DNA of 64,000 nucleotides, taken from positions 45,311,001 to 45,375,000 of the forward strand of contig NC_133161.1 of NCBI RefSeq assembly GCF_040802235.1. The letters run 5' to 3'. Positions 1 to 12,722 of the stretch are shown here, piece after piece. The DNA comes from Manis javanica. Its lineage: Eukaryota; Chordata; Mammalia; Pholidota; Manidae. The position numbers and the translations under genes were made by a program. Position 1 is the stretch's first letter, and every line of letters begins with the position of its first letter. The notes beneath the pieces were generated by a model. The model was not told where the DNA came from and did no database searches. It was given only the letters and a program-made list of their open reading frames with translations.

Positions 1-3000
1 TGTTGTTAATCCAAGTCTATTATTACCACAGCATTTTCATTTCCTCTTCTCTCTATGCCTGTATTTCTTGTTGCCCTTACTAGTCCTGAATGGTTTACAT
101 ACATACAAAATAGTCCTGCCATTTTACATACAAGCAACACAAATATTTTTAACCACAGTGAGGTCATATCCTAACATTATTAGTAGGCCTTTTGTTTGTT
201 TTGAGTGGAAGGAGAAATTCTCCAGTTCTTCACGTAGGCTTGAATGGAAAAATAATTTGGTTTTCTACTTTGATACTGATCAAGCACCATACCATGCTAA
301 CATTTTTCTGGGGGCTCAAATTACTTTGATGGAGCAGTGGATGGAGGGAACACCCACCCCTGACTATTCCTCTTTTTCTCCTTTGCCTTCTACTGTCCTC
401 TTTCCACACCCCTTCCCCAAAAAGAAAGTCAGCTCAGAGGTCAAAGTTCACAATGGTATCTTCCTGAAATGGCTGCTCTGCCATCTTACTCAGTCCCTTT
501 CCTCACCTATATAATGAAGCTTATGATCTATAAGAAATGTGTTCAAGGCCTAATTTCTTTCATAAGACCCTGTCATCTTCAGATGCACTGTGCTCTGTAA
601 GAGCCAAGATTATAGTGAAACTGGCTTGACTGTTGACAATGATGGGAATCAGGAAACAGAGGAGATCCTGTCTCCAACAGTGAACCTTGGACGTTCGGAA
701 TGCCCAGCGTAACTGCTTCCAAGCTGCCCAAGGAGGTGGCCTCCGTTTGTTCACAATGCTAACGTTTCCAAGTCTGTATCTTCATACATTTATTGAACAG
801 CTGGTCTTGGAACCATTTCAGATATGCTCTTATTTCAGATATGCTGAAATATCTCCTCTTCCAAGTTCACTAAAATTAAGTGGAAGTGAAATAATGATCT
901 TCCGTCCCTATTCTTTTGCCTTAGGACCATTTCTCACCTCATGGCACTAAAATTAGAACCAGCTATTTATCTCATTTATCTCCAGATGGATTCCTTTATC
1001 TATAAATTTGTTACTGTAACATTTTCTAGAACATAAATGGTTAAGACATCAGCTAGAGCTGGCATAGAAGATATTAAAGAACAAGGACTTTGCCTTATTC
1101 AACCTTGTATGTTCGTAGGGCCCAGTATATACTAGATGTTAACAAGTAGGTAAATGAGTTAATTTAATAATGAATAGGTGACTGGTTTGTCACCTCAAAA
1201 AACTGAGATGCTTCATATAATCTCCAGCATCTTTTTAAGGCTATTAAAGACTGTGCTTATGTTTCAAAATAAGAAAGTATAAAAAAAAAAGACACAAGTT
1301 GGCCCTTGGACAGACAGTAACAAAGCCAGACAACCCTGGCTCTGAAATGAGTAGTGGCAATAATCCAGCCATTGATTTCTTAGAATCTGGACATTTACAG
1401 GAATGATGAGATGCTGCCTTAATAGTGATTCCTAAATTGCTGCTTCTTAGTCATTTAGCTTTTACAAGATAGTATTTTTTCTAACCTCAAATCCCTATGG
1501 TCAGACCCACAGAACAATGTACTGTAACAAGAGAAGCGTGCACTGCCACAGCATTTCTCCAAGTGTGTTCCACCCAGCAACAATCCCAGGAGCTGTGTGG
1601 CAAAAAGTGTTCACAGCCAAGTGAATTAGTCAACAGGGCACATTATATGCCCATCTTGGGCATTACAGTGTACAGTTCTATATTAGAGACTCTTGAGAAG
1701 TTGACTTGCTAAATATATTTGATCACAGAGTACTATTTTCATACAACCTCTATTACTTTTGCAAAGAAACCACTTTAAGAAAAACATGTCTGCCTGAAGT
1801 TCATTGACAGTGTTTTCACGCCTGTGGTGCAGGGATTTGCCACCTGCAATATGTTTGTACCAGAAATGGCATGCAGGCCCTTGGCTACCAACGCATTTTC
1901 CCTTCTTATCCTGAAAGGTGACCCTGACCATCTGCTACTGGAGTTACATTTAACCACATACCCTGTAAGTGAGATTTGTCAGGTAGACCAGAACGACCAG
2001 AAAGAAAGTGGAAAGCCTGATGCATAGTTTTGCGAAGGCTGGCGACCACGGGATAGAGCCACTGGCCCCTCACTTGGCCTGAGTGAGCACTCGTTCCTAG
2101 AGACACAGCAATGTTCTCTTGGTCAGGGATAGGAGGTCCTGGTCAGCCACAGGGATGGGGGGCAGCCCTGGAAGCATGTCTGTCCCTGTGTCAGTGGCAT
2201 ATAAGAGACTGGCACATTTCATATGAATATTGGATATGATGGCCTGTTGATGGTATTTGCTATTACTTTGAAATACGTTCACAACCCAGCTGACCAGATC
2301 TTCAACTGTGCAGTTTTCTCTATAAATATAATTAGGTCTCAGGGATTATTCAGGCTTCCAGGGAAAAAATATGTACCAAACATTGGCATGTGAAATAGTT
2401 TTCCCAATCCTGATTGCAGGAAGCTTCAGTGCCCTATTTAGTTGCACCACCATGATTTTCCTAGTGTGGTCTGGTGCCAGACTGATGTGTGTCTCCCCTC
2501 CCCTCTGTCCTTCTCTGGGTCCTTTCCCCAGCAGTTCCCAGACACCCAGATCACCTCAGAGGTGAGGAGAAAGCTGAGAAATACATCATAAAGTCCTTGG
2601 CTTTTGATTCTCAAAAGCCTAAGCCTCAGGAGCAACAAGAAAAAACTGGGCATGAAATTTATATCTGGAAGAAAACCTGTTGAGGGGACATAGTTGACCC
2701 CCTCTCCACTGAGAGCAGAGGGTCAAGAGAAGAAGGCCACTGATGGGTCCCAGAGGTATGCTCTGCCCTGCTCTCCACTACAGACTGAGATTCAGAGAGG
2801 GTGAGGGATGAGGGAGGAATCTGGAAGGTGGGAGGGACTGGACTGTACAGATCTGTGGAAGTGGCAAGATGGCAGGGAGTATGTCTGCAGACTTTCCTGG
2901 GTTCTCTGTGTGAGCCACTAGGCTAGCAGGTGTGCAAGACTGGCACTAAACTTGCAGAAAGAGAGAGCAGGGATGGGAGGGAACAAGGGGTCACTTGCTG

Positions 3001-3559
3001 GTAAGTCAACAACCAAAGCAACAGACCAACCACAACTGAACCATTGGAAGTGAGAGGACCCCAGTGGGCCCCCAAGAGATAATTCAGGCAGATCTGTACC
3101 AGGAAGCATGGTTAGACCCAGACTCCCTTCCAGACCTCAGGCCCTGGAAACTGGTATTGGCTCCCTTGTCTCCCACTCTTCCCCAGCCCTGGTCCTGGTC
3201 CAATATGAACATGAAGACCAGATGTGACTCTCACATATTCCTACACAATTTCTCACAAACTTAGATAATCACAAAGGAAGGGGTGGTAGGAGAGGAGGGA
3301 AAACAGAATTTATTGAGATCCAATGTCTGCCTCCCTCACCCAGGAAAAAGACACACATGATAGAAATTATCTTCTGCTGAAGAAAAACAAAGTTTAATTT
3401 CATGCATATTTCTGTTTGTGGGCTAAGATTTATACTTAACATGCTAGAATAGAAAGCAGTTTAATCCTAAATTATATGATCACTTCTATTCTACAAGTTA
3501 TTGTTTATCATGTTGAGTAGTAACAGAAAGAAGGGTTTAGCCTTACAGAGCTCAGAGAT
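1..3559. other. Intergenic, no gene recognised
   Basis: All open frames here are short, overlap on both strands and match nothing I know. A possible L2 tail lies near 1090-1180. Apart from 2778-2860 nothing structured was seen. Confidence 0.6.
2778..2860 (+). repeat. 83-bp dispersed direct duplication, copy 1
   Basis: CTACAGACTGAGATTCAGAG to ACAGATCTGTGGAA is repeated at 3655-3737 with one mismatch (GGAGGAAT versus GGAAGAAT). I do not recognise it as a known repeat family. Confidence 0.95.
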
Positions 3560-3654
3560 AAACACAAATACACACAACGCACACATGTACACACATAACC
3601 CCTACACATATGCACAAACACATACACATACACTGGGCACATACTCACATATTC
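3560..3654 (+). repeat. Degenerate CA-rich tract
   Basis: An imperfect CACACA/CATACA tract that ends exactly where the second copy of an 83-base duplicated segment begins. Confidence 0.6.
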
Positions 3655-3737
3655 CTACAGACTGAGATTCAGAGAGGGTGAGGGATGAGGGAAGAATCTG
3701 GAAGGTGGGAGGGACTGGACTGTACAGATCTGTGGAA
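3655..3737 (+). repeat. 83-bp dispersed direct duplication, copy 2
   Basis: Second copy, same orientation, 877 bases from the first. It lies in CA-rich DNA, whereas copy 1 lies in unique-looking DNA, so copy 1 is probably the source. Confidence 0.95.
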
Positions 3738-5364
3738 TAGATACAGTATCTCACATTCACAGACACACCACACACACGCACATGCACCACACAGGTGTTT
3801 CCTCCTTTAAACCTACTTAGCCTGTCAACACTATTGTGGCCTGATGGTTTCCTCACTAGTAAACATGTTGTGGCATCAATTAGCATTAACTACATGTGGT
3901 GAAACAGTGTCTTGTCTTTGATTATCTAACTCAGATGTCCTCTGCTCTGGGGTGGAGGAGTTGTGGTCTCCACTACTATGGCAGAGGCTGAGCCATACCA
4001 GTACTCTCCATCCTTTCCTAATTTTTAGCTTGACACATGGACCTGGGCATAGCTGGGACCCCATTTGGACCATGTCAGCACCCTCAGGATGATGGGAAGA
4101 CAATATGGAAGGAGCTGGAACCCTGACAATTTACAGGGCCAGTCTGCTGTTGCAGCAGAAACTGTCATATGAAAAAGATAAGCTCTCTCATTTAAGAGAT
4201 TGTTATTTGGGGTCCCTGTCCTTTGACAGAGATTAATAATACATGCCAACTAACACCATATTCAAGGTGTCCAGGATTTCGTATCTGTCTTGCCAATGGG
4301 TTTCAGCCCCAGGCAAGTTCACTGTGGATTCAATGTGACCAAAGAAATGGCAGTAAAATGTTCTTGCGGTGAAAGGGTTACACCCAACTTTATTTCCACA
4401 GTGGCAGGTCAATCACTAAAACCCCGTTCACTCAGAGTGAGTCTGCATGCAGCAAGCCAGTGTCTGCCTCTGGGCTTCTCTGCCCTCGGTGCTGCCACCA
4501 CTCCAGCTTTTGCTCTGCTCTCCTGCAGCCTTGCAGCAGGGCCACTGTGTCACCTAGAGCACTGGGCAAGGCTCTCTACATAGAGTTAATAACGACACAT
4601 TGCCCACATGTGTGTAGTGAGCTAGCCAGCCAGGGACAGATGAGAATCCTGGCCACAGGAACCTTCATTTTATCCACAATATCCTTTAGAGAACAAGAGA
4701 AAAAGCTTTGGGCCCATGTGAGATAGAAAGTCAGAACTGAAACCTCCTCATAAAACTGTAGCCCCATAAAGGCTACACCCTGAACGAACTGGTTAGCTAG
4801 CATGAAATCCATTCACTGGCAAAGAACGCTGTCTGTCCCTGACTTGGCGCTAAATGGGAAAACATACTTCATGATAATCCCTAGCTCCACTTACATTTGG
4901 GCTGTAAATTTACTTTTCTTCAAGAACATAAAACTTGGTCCTAAGTCTGTGATACCCCTGAGACATCATGCAAAGGCAGAACCACCCTGGCGGGACATAT
5001 GTTCAATTCAGACCATGCAGACAGAGCCGAGCTGAAGTGACATTACAAACAGTGTAAGAAAATAATCCACTAAGAGCAAGAGCCAGCAGACAGAGCAAAA
5101 CATTCAGGGAATGGCTCCTGGTCTTCATTCCTCATTTATCTCCAATGCTATGTTTTTTGCCCAAGCCCAGGGAGATTCCCATGCCAGTCTTGGGCACAAG
5201 GACCTTTGTGGAAATGGGAACCCTGGTGTTGAGGCTCCAGCATCTTGGTGCACCAGGCACATGTCCCTGTGAGGTCCTGCTGTAAACTCAGGGAACTCAA
5301 AGGGAGCACAGGGCCCCTCTGTGGACCATGGGCTTCAGGCCACTTTCCTGTCTTGGGAGAAAAC

Positions 5365-5366
<2 letters not shown>

Positions 5367-5426
<60 letters not shown>
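5367..5426 (+). repeat. (CA)30 microsatellite
   Basis: Sixty bases of uninterrupted CA, long enough to be length-polymorphic. It generates spurious poly-TH and poly-CV open frames. Confidence 0.98.
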
Positions 5427-5430
<4 letters not shown>

Positions 5431-5804
5431 TGCACAGTCACATTTAGGAAGTTCAGCTCTCCCAGGACTCAAAGCCTTTTTGCCTTTCAGAGGGGGAGTG
5501 TGGATGGGAAAAAAACCCTTCCACACTATTCATTCTTCTGCAGTAGATACAAAACAAAAAGTGCTACCTCAGTAGATGATCTTGTGATGCTCCAGTTCAA
5601 ATCCTTTATAGAGGATCTGCTCTGTTCGAGTTATTAGTTTGGGCAGAGAAGTAAGTTCTGAAATGGAGGTTCTCTTTGCCTCTGCTGGACTCATCCTTCT
5701 CCATCATCCCCCTAACTCCTGCGGGCCCTTTACCATTCAGCTCACATGTCCCCTCTTCCAAGAAGACAGCCTAGGCCCTATGGTGGTACTTAAGTAACAT
5801 TCAA

Positions 5805-6060
5805 TAAAAATGAGAAGAAGAACAGTGGTCAGTTTTTACTGAGCATTTACACTGCTCCAAGCACTTTACATGGAGTGTCTCATTTCAACCTCCCAACAAT
5901 TTTATGAGTTTGGTGAAATTATCTTCTTTTTACAGATGGGAAAGCCAAGGCACAACATTAAGTAAACCATCCAAAGTCACACAGGAAGTGACAGGATTGG
6001 GATTCAAATCTATAAGGTCTGATTTCAGAGCCCACTTGTCTGGTCCCCTCCCCACCACTC
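5805..6060 (+). repeat. Ancient interspersed repeat (unnamed family)
   Basis: Carries the very common mammalian order ACTGAGCATTTACACTGCTC, CAAGCACTTTACATGGAG, TTTTTACAGATGGGAAAGCC, AAGTCACACAGGAAGTGACA, TTGGGATTCAAATC. Similar copies are at about 9740-9950, 13165-13345, 14050-14255, 34345-34560, 37840-38080, 47831-47960 and 51060-51295. I do not name the family from memory. Confidence 0.6.
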
Positions 6061-6334
6061 CAGTTTCCCTAACCCAGGTTGGTAGGTGGGACTGAAACCT
6101 CCAACTCTTTAATCACTTGGTAGTTTGGTGACCAGTCCCATCCTGAGCTAGGGAACCCACCCGAGGTCACTTCATCAGCATAAACTCAGGCATGATGGTA
6201 AAGAACTCATTATAAAAAACAAAAGACAGTCTCATCCTGAAATTCCAAGGATTTGGAAGCTCAGTGCCAGGAACTAGACACCAAAACTAAATACATTTCT
6301 AATTCTACTACAGGAAGGTGTTGACCTTGATCGC

Positions 6335-6412
6335 AGTTGTGTCCTCAATGCCTAGCACAGTGCCTGGTGCACAGTAGGCAGGTGGGCAGTATTTGTTCAG
6401 TGAACGAATCAG
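6335..6412 (+). mobile_element. L2 LINE tail
   Basis: CAATGCCTAGCACAGTGCCT and GGTGCACAGTAGGCAGG, then a GTTCAGTGAACGAATC end, match the extreme L2 3' end. Confidence 0.7.
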
Positions 6413-7929
6413 CTAACAAATGAATATATTATTTCTTCTGAAGTGCGGGAGAAGCTCCTCCACTGCTGGTGGCACAGCTGAGCCCTGGCCCTGGAGCCCA
6501 CTTGAGTAATTGCAAAAGGCCCGTGCCAGTTTTCTAGGAGTGCCCTGGGTGAATTTGGATGTGTATCCCCCACTACAAGAGAAGCTGGCTTTTGGTTGGC
6601 TCCCTGAATGGCTGGTCCTAAATGGCACCCCAGGGGAAGCAGCTGTCTGTGGGACAAAGGGGACAAAGGCCACCTTGTTTCCAGTTGCCAGGCCAGAACA
6701 GCAGTCCCTCCCTCCTCCTCCTGGGAAAGGCAGCCTCAGATGAGGTTTCAAGGAACTCGGTGCTGGCAGCTGAGGCGACCTCTGAGAAGAGGACTTCTAG
6801 TAAATTGATCACTGGAAGAAGAGACCCAGACCCACTGTGGAAGCTGGTGAATGGGATCATGTAGTCCCAAAATAGAAGAGAACTTTTTTTTTTGAGAAAC
6901 ACATTCCCAGAGGTACTGAGGTAGAATGGAATCAACGTAATTCCAATTAGAGAATTCCTATCAGGAGTTGGGATTTGAAGGACAAATAACCATATTAATG
7001 ATTCTGTTCAGTCACTTTCCCATCTGTTGTCTAAAAAAAATCAGTGATAGGCATATTATTTCTGCTACTGCCATGAGTGGAGAAGTGTGACTACTAAGCG
7101 TAAGTGAGAAACCTGGATCTGACTTCATTGACATTAATGCTCAAAGGATTATAAAAATAAGGCAAAACAGTATTCAAACGATATAAAATTTGCATCTACT
7201 TTATCAAATAATGAAATCAAATTACATGTTAAAAAAAGGAAAAAATTTAAAATGCTTTCAAATATGTATTGGTCTTCTAAAAATTCAAAATGTACCTTTA
7301 AAATTAAAAGGCAAAATGCAACTTATAATACACGAATGCCAAAATTTTTAATTGAAATTATTTAAATAATTTTAGAAAAGTAAAACTATTCCTGATCCTA
7401 GTGTTCAATGTCCATCAGATTGCCAATGGAAGAAATGTGTTAACACTTGCTCATGTCAGATCAAGATGATATAAAAATTGTTCCAATGTAATACTGTTTA
7501 ATATTGCAAAATGTTCCCCAGCTACCACATGCATCTGTTGTAAATACCGTGCCAATCTGTAAGCACCCTCAGAACCAGAAGCCGGAATTGAAACTCAACA
7601 AGAAGCAAGGATATTTGGCTCCATTGGGAACTGATACTTCTGTTATGCAAGAATCTACTACATTTAGCACAACAGTAGTGAGAAGAAAGATCTGACAGAG
7701 GGACTCTTAGTCATTTTGTTACCTAAGTAGTTGTGCGCCTCAAATCCTCTTTGCACCCCAAAGCCATGACCACCTGAGTCAGAAACTGGAAGCCCTAAGC
7801 TCCTGGCCTCCACATGTAGTTTTAGGAGCATGGGTCACACTCTGCCAGTCCTGACCGTCAGATCCTGAGGGACAGAATGGCCGCATGTTCTTTAATGCAC
7901 TTATTTTTGTGCAGTTTGATATTGGGGCT

Positions 7930-8125
7930 CTTGAAGGCAAGAGTTTGCAAACTTCTTCCGTAAAGCGCCGAAGAGTAAATCTTTTTGTTTTTTATCTATA
8001 TTGCAATTATTCAACTCTGCCCTGGTAGTACAAAAGCAGCCAAAGACAATTCATAAATGAATGAGTGTGGCTGTGATTTACCAAAATAGGCTGGATTTGG
8101 TCCAGTTTGCAGGCCTTTGTTCTAA
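7930..8125 (+). mobile_element. hAT-Charlie-like relic
   Basis: Resembles the common mammalian element with TTTGCAAACTTCTTCCGTAA, CAACTCTGCCCTGGTAGTAC, AAAGCAGCCAAAGACAATTC and GGATTTGGTCCAGTTTGC in that order. Confidence 0.65.
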
Positions 8126-8299
8126 CTAATGCACAGGGCCCTGGGCAGGCACCTCTCCTGCCTGGCTCTCTAAAGGCAATCCTGACTACTCCAGTCCTGC
8201 ACTCCCACGGTTTTAAGCACTTCTAAAGCAAGGGATTCAAAAGATCTAGGAAGCCTTTGTGTTCATCAGCTCAACCCCACCCAGGTTTTCACAGCCGTG

Positions 8300-8420
8300 T
8301 GGAGGACACGGGCGTCCCAGTTGGGTGACCGCGGGCAAATCATTTCCTGCCTCACAGCTTCAGTTCCTTTATCTGCGAAATGGCCAGCTGCGCTTCCTAG
8401 CTCTCTCAGAGGACTGCTGA
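8300..8420 (+). mobile_element. MIR relic (fragment)
   Basis: TTGGGTGACCGCGGGCAAAT and CTTCAGTTCCTTTATCTGCG match the MIR core; both ends are lost or diverged. An older repeat seems to continue to about 8620. Confidence 0.65.
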
Positions 8421-9424
8421 GAAAGTCAGAGGGGATGGTGACAGTGCTTTCTGTTTGCAAGTGCTTTACAGTTTTCTGAATTGTTTTCCATCTAATCCTT
8501 ACGAGCATTTTATGAGGTTGTCTCAAGACCACTTTCACCTGCCTGGAAAGTGAGGTACAGAGTATGACAATAACTTGCTGAAGGACTCCCAATTGTTAAC
8601 AGCCCAAACCAGGTCTTAAAACCATGCATCTTCATTCCCAATGTAGAGCTACTTTTATTTCAACTGTATGGGATTTCCATGTCAATACTAAATGCTGTGA
8701 AAAATCAGGGTTGTTTGACTTTTTTTTTTTTTCACCCTAGACCCTTGAGCTTCTGGATTATAATTCTCCAAATATTTAAATTTACTGCAGACACTAGACA
8801 TCCTCTCACAATGTCTGTGACACATTTGAGTTATTACTGAACAAACACCACTTATACCTATATCTTGGGTTGTGCCAATAGGAACAGAAAACATGCCAAC
8901 TTTATTAATTTCTCCCCATAAGGCCGCCAATGAGTGAGCTCATTGCCAGCTCAGCAATGAGTTACATAAGCTCTGCTTCCTCTACTTTCCCCCAGAGGAC
9001 TCTCATCTGTACAGATTCCACATGTACTTTGAGAAGAACACTCAGGAACTTCTCCTCCGCTTGATGGGGTTCAGTGATTAGATCTGATGCTGCCTCCTTC
9101 GTTCACCAGGGCTATTTACCAAAGGGCACAAATTTTGTGATCGTAAATTCCAAGTCAAAGCTCAATCTCTTTCATTACAGTGGCAATTTGTCAAAGAGCT
9201 CTTGAAATGGAACAGTTTGACTTTTAACATTTAGAAATGTTTCATATTTTGTTTTGCCCTAAAGGGATGCAATATGAATTATACTCATCACTCATTAAAA
9301 ATTTGGTTTTTCCTAATGTCTTCAGTCCTGCAAGCTCTATGATTCCCTGTATTTATATTTAACTGTTCTCTAACACTCTTCGCTCTTTCTCACATAGATC
9401 TGGCAGTTTTGATCTTAGAAAGCT

Positions 9425-9610
9425 CTGCTGCTCAACATGGTAGCCACAGATCACATATGGCTATTTAAATTTAAATTAGTTTGAAAATTCATTTCCTTAG
9501 CCAAATTTCAAGTGCTCAACAGCTCATGCAGCATTGGCTAAATCATATTGGGCAGAACAGATATAGGACTTTCCTATTATTGCAGAACGTTCTATTGGCA
9601 GAGCTGTATA
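9425..9610 (-). mobile_element. hAT-Charlie-like relic with inverted ends
   Basis: Contains CACATATGGCTATTTAAATT, CTTAGCCAAATTTCAAGTGC and GCAGAACGTTCTATTGGCAG, parts of a widespread non-autonomous DNA transposon. The exact family name was not resolved. Confidence 0.5.
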
Positions 9611-11359
9611 ATGGATTTAGAAACTAATTTTGACAAACTTCCTAATCTGGTATACATTCATTTGAGAACTACTCTTGACCCACCCACTTTCCGTTTTTAA
9701 ACCACACATACTAATACTAATCTAAGACCGAGACTCCGGTAATCATAGGTGCCATTTGCTGATGACATATCACGTGCCATGCACTGAGCTAAGCCCTTAG
9801 CACACACTATCTCACTGAATCTTTATAAAAAGCCCGCGTAATTATCAGGACTTTTTGGAACCCTAGGCCCAGGGTCACATAACAGAGGGAGATTTAAGAT
9901 ATGAACTCACATTTTTCTGATTCCAGGGCCTGAGCTTCCGAACACTCAGCTATCCCCACTCCTTGGCCTCCACTCTGATGTGGGCCTGGCCAAGAAACCC
10001 GGGAATAGGGCCAAGGCTGAATGTCCTGGAGAGGGACCCTGCCGAATGCAAGGGCAGAGCTGGGCATAAGTAGGCAGCATGAATTATTTAGGGAGCGGGA
10101 AAATTCAGCCCAGGTTAATTATGTGCCAAAATAAAAGAGGTATCCTTCATGACAGAGCTACCAAGTTTTCTCACAAACTAGATACTTTTCCACTGGAAAT
10201 ACCCAAATAAGAATCATCACTAACCGGTTTGTTAGGACTGGTGAGTAAAATTCATCAAAAGAACTGAGTGTGTGGGATGCTTTTTCTTGTTATTATTATC
10301 TTTTTATTTTTTCTTTTTGAAAGCCCTTATTCCATTGCACAGGTGTCATGTGACAGCTGCCACCACAGCCTGTTTCAGGTTTTCCCGGGGCTTACTCTGA
10401 GAGAGGACTGGCACTGTCATTCATTCAAAGCAAACAATCCACAGTCTACATGTCTGCCCTGAATGTTGTGTTCTTCCTCAGAAGCTTAAATTTAGTTTTA
10501 TTTTTAATGCAAACAAATCCACAGACCAGATAGCAGAAAACTGTGTCTCTAGGAGGCAACCGAGAGGATTTCCTCAGCTCATGAAAACTTCATGTTTCAC
10601 ATCAACCATAGATTGCTCACTGTTCTTTCATAGCTTTCCTTTCTTCCCTTTTCTCTTCTTTCTCTCACATAATTTCTTGAAACTTGGCTTGTCTGCTGTT
10701 AGAACTTACTATGTCTATTATTACCTTTTTTATAGGTCATAACTTTGTTAGAGTGAACAAATCCAAATTGAAACAAAAAAGAAATTTCCCCCAAATGGTT
10801 GTTCACAGAAAGAATGCTAGGCTCAGGATGCAGGGAAAATTTTCTTGGGAACAAGCAATGCCCTATGAGCTGCAGGATCTAACTTGGCCTCCCCAAACCT
10901 ACTCTAAAGGGAACGGTGCTAGATGGCAGAATGGAGAACTGCAGGAACCACCCTCCCAGAACCATGGTTCTCCTGAACTTGAATATGGTGTTTCAGATCC
11001 AGTCAGTAGATATTCATTAAGCATCCATCTGGCACATAGGACACATTGGGTAATTAGTAGACCAATGAAAAACTCCCACCTATTAGTCATATTTGCAAGT
11101 TACCAATTATTAAACACCAAGCCAAATTCTGCCCATAATCAAGAACAAAAAAACATCTATTGAAAAGTCAGACTTTTGAGATCATGATGTCAGAATTGGG
11201 TTGAACTGTATGAGTCAGAATGGAAATTCACTAGGTCAACAGACAGAATGAATAAATAATAAGACCTGTAATTACAAGTCAGAACCAACAGGTTGGGACA
11301 TAAAGGAATCATGGGGCCAAAGATGAATTTCAAGATTTCAAGATGTGGGCAAAATTGTT

Positions 11360-11510
11360 ACTAGACTTAATGATGTTGAGTGTGTTGTAGGCTCTTAGGA
11401 CCAGGGACCATGTCTGCTTGTACTTGCCACTGTATCTCCAGCACCAAACAGTCCCCAGCATAGAGTAGGCTTTCTGCAAGAAATTATAAGGTAATGAAGT
11501 AACAAATAAA
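11360..11510 (+). mobile_element. L2 LINE tail
   Basis: GACCAGGGACCATGTCTGCT, CACTGTATCTCCAGCACC and CCCCAGCATAGAGTAGGCTT are the L2 3'UTR sequence. Confidence 0.75.
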
Positions 11511-11794
11511 TGACTTAGGCAAAATTCATTTCCTATCTTTTGTCACAAGTACTGCTTGTCATGGTCAAGCACCCCCAGGTATCCTGAGAAGCTGTGTGGC
11601 TGCCAAGGTGCCCCAGATGGGCGGACCATGATAAGCAGTGGTCTGTTCTTCTGACATTCCTGCTTTGTCTTGCTTTTCTGCTCTCCATTAAACCTCATCG
11701 GTGCTGGAACCCTTTCCCTCAGAGCCAGTTCATTTCATTAACTTATTTATGGGAAAGCACAGAAGTGTATGGGAATAGTTGTACCCATTCCTTA

Positions 11795-11811
11795 TAACAC
11801 ATTTTCATTTT
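11795..11811. repeat. Target-site duplication of L1 (left)
   Basis: Seventeen bases identical to 12284-12300; the empty site would run directly into the MIR copy that follows. Confidence 0.88.
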
Positions 11812-12283
11812 CTTAAAAATTTTGGTATCATTAATCTACAATTATATGAAGAACATTATGTTTACTAGGCTCCCCCCTTCACCAATTACAGTCACTGTCC
11901 ATCAGTGTAGTAAGATGCTGTAGAATCACTTACTTGTCTTCTCTATGCTGTACAGCTCTCCCCATGCACCCCCACACACACATTATACATGCTAATCATA
12001 ATGCCCCCTTTTTTTTTCCCTGCCCTTATCCCTCCCTTCCCACCCATCCTCCCCAGTCCCTTTCCCTTTCGTAACTGTTAGTCCATTCTTGGGTTCTGTG
12101 ATTCTGCTGCTGTTCTGCTCCTTCAGTTTTTCTTTGTTCTTATACTCCACATATGAGTGAAATCATTTGGTACTTGTTGTTCTCTGCCTGGCTTATTTCA
12201 TTGAGCATAATACCCTCTAGCTCCATCCATGTCATTGCAAATGGTAGGATTTGTTTTCTTCTTATGGCTGAATAATATTCCAT
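11812..12283 (-). mobile_element. 5'-truncated L1 with ORF2 tail and 3'UTR
   Basis: The minus strand begins in the last codons of an L1 ORF2 and continues through a G-rich 3'UTR to an A-rich end. It is flanked by perfect 17-base direct repeats TAACACATTTTCATTTT (11795-11811 and 12284-12300), so it arose by target-primed reverse transcription. The 3'UTR is unlike human, mouse or dog L1 tails I know; I associate it, from memory, with pangolin L1. The poly(A) end is degraded, so it is not brand new. Confidence 0.88.
12140..12283 (-). pseudogene. L1 ORF2 C-terminal fragment, reading frame intact
   Basis: From the truncation point the frame reads MEYYSAIRRKQ and onward to NKYQMISLICGV, then TAA at 12142-12140: 47 codons without a lesion. 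This matches the conserved C-terminus of L1 ORF2p, downstream of the reverse transcriptase domain. It lacks endonuclease and reverse transcriptase and is a dead fragment. Confidence 0.85.
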
Positions 12284-12300
12284 TAACACATTTTCATTTT
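12284..12300. repeat. Target-site duplication of L1 (right)
   Basis: Second copy of the 17-base repeat bordering the truncated 5' end of the L1. Confidence 0.88.
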
Positions 12301-12304
12301 AATG

Positions 12305-12540
12305 GCATACTGAAGAGTGAGGACTTTGGAGTCAGACTGGGATTGGAATCTGCCACTGAGTAGCTGTAAGACCTTGAGCAAGTTATTAGACTCCCTAAGC
12401 CTTAGTTTCCTCATGTGTAAATAAGAGATAGAAAGGGTACACTACCTACCTCAAAACATGGTTGTGAACATTAAATAAAACTGTCCAGGTCAAGTGCCTA
12501 GCATGGTACCTATCACATAGAAAGTGCAAAGTAAATCAAT
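12305..12540 (+). mobile_element. MIR (tRNA-derived ancient SINE), near full length
   Basis: Shows the MIR order: GGACTTTGGAGTCAGACTGG, TGCCACTGAGTAGCTGTAAG, TTAGTTTCCTCATGTGTAAA, then CTAGCATGGTACCTATCACA. It sits directly at the target site of the adjacent L1. Confidence 0.9.
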
Positions 12541-12722
12541 AGTTCTCACAGTGTTGTTCCTAGACTCCAGCATTGGCATTGCCAGGAATTTATTAGAATT
12601 GTAAATTCTCAGTCCCCCTCAAAACTATTGAATCAGAAACTCTGGGCATGGGGCCCAAATCTGTGTCTTATTAAGATTTCCAGGTGATTGTGATGCAAGC
12701 TAAAGTTTGAGAACCACTGCAG
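12536..12722 (+). mobile_element. MER5A (hAT-Charlie) relic
   Basis: Matches the MER5A pattern: AGTTCTCA start, GAATCAGAAACTCTGGG, CCAGGTGATTGTGATGC, and the inverted end TTTGAGAACCACTG. It follows a MIR copy with a slight boundary overlap. Confidence 0.8.

Noticed and set aside
5148-5637. Open frames encoding poly-TH and poly-CV
   Set aside because: They are translations of the (CA)30 microsatellite.
10684-11163. 159-codon + strand frame with a hydrophobic start
   Set aside because: No recognisable domain, no splice-linked continuation and no promoter signal; length is plausible by chance in 64 kb.
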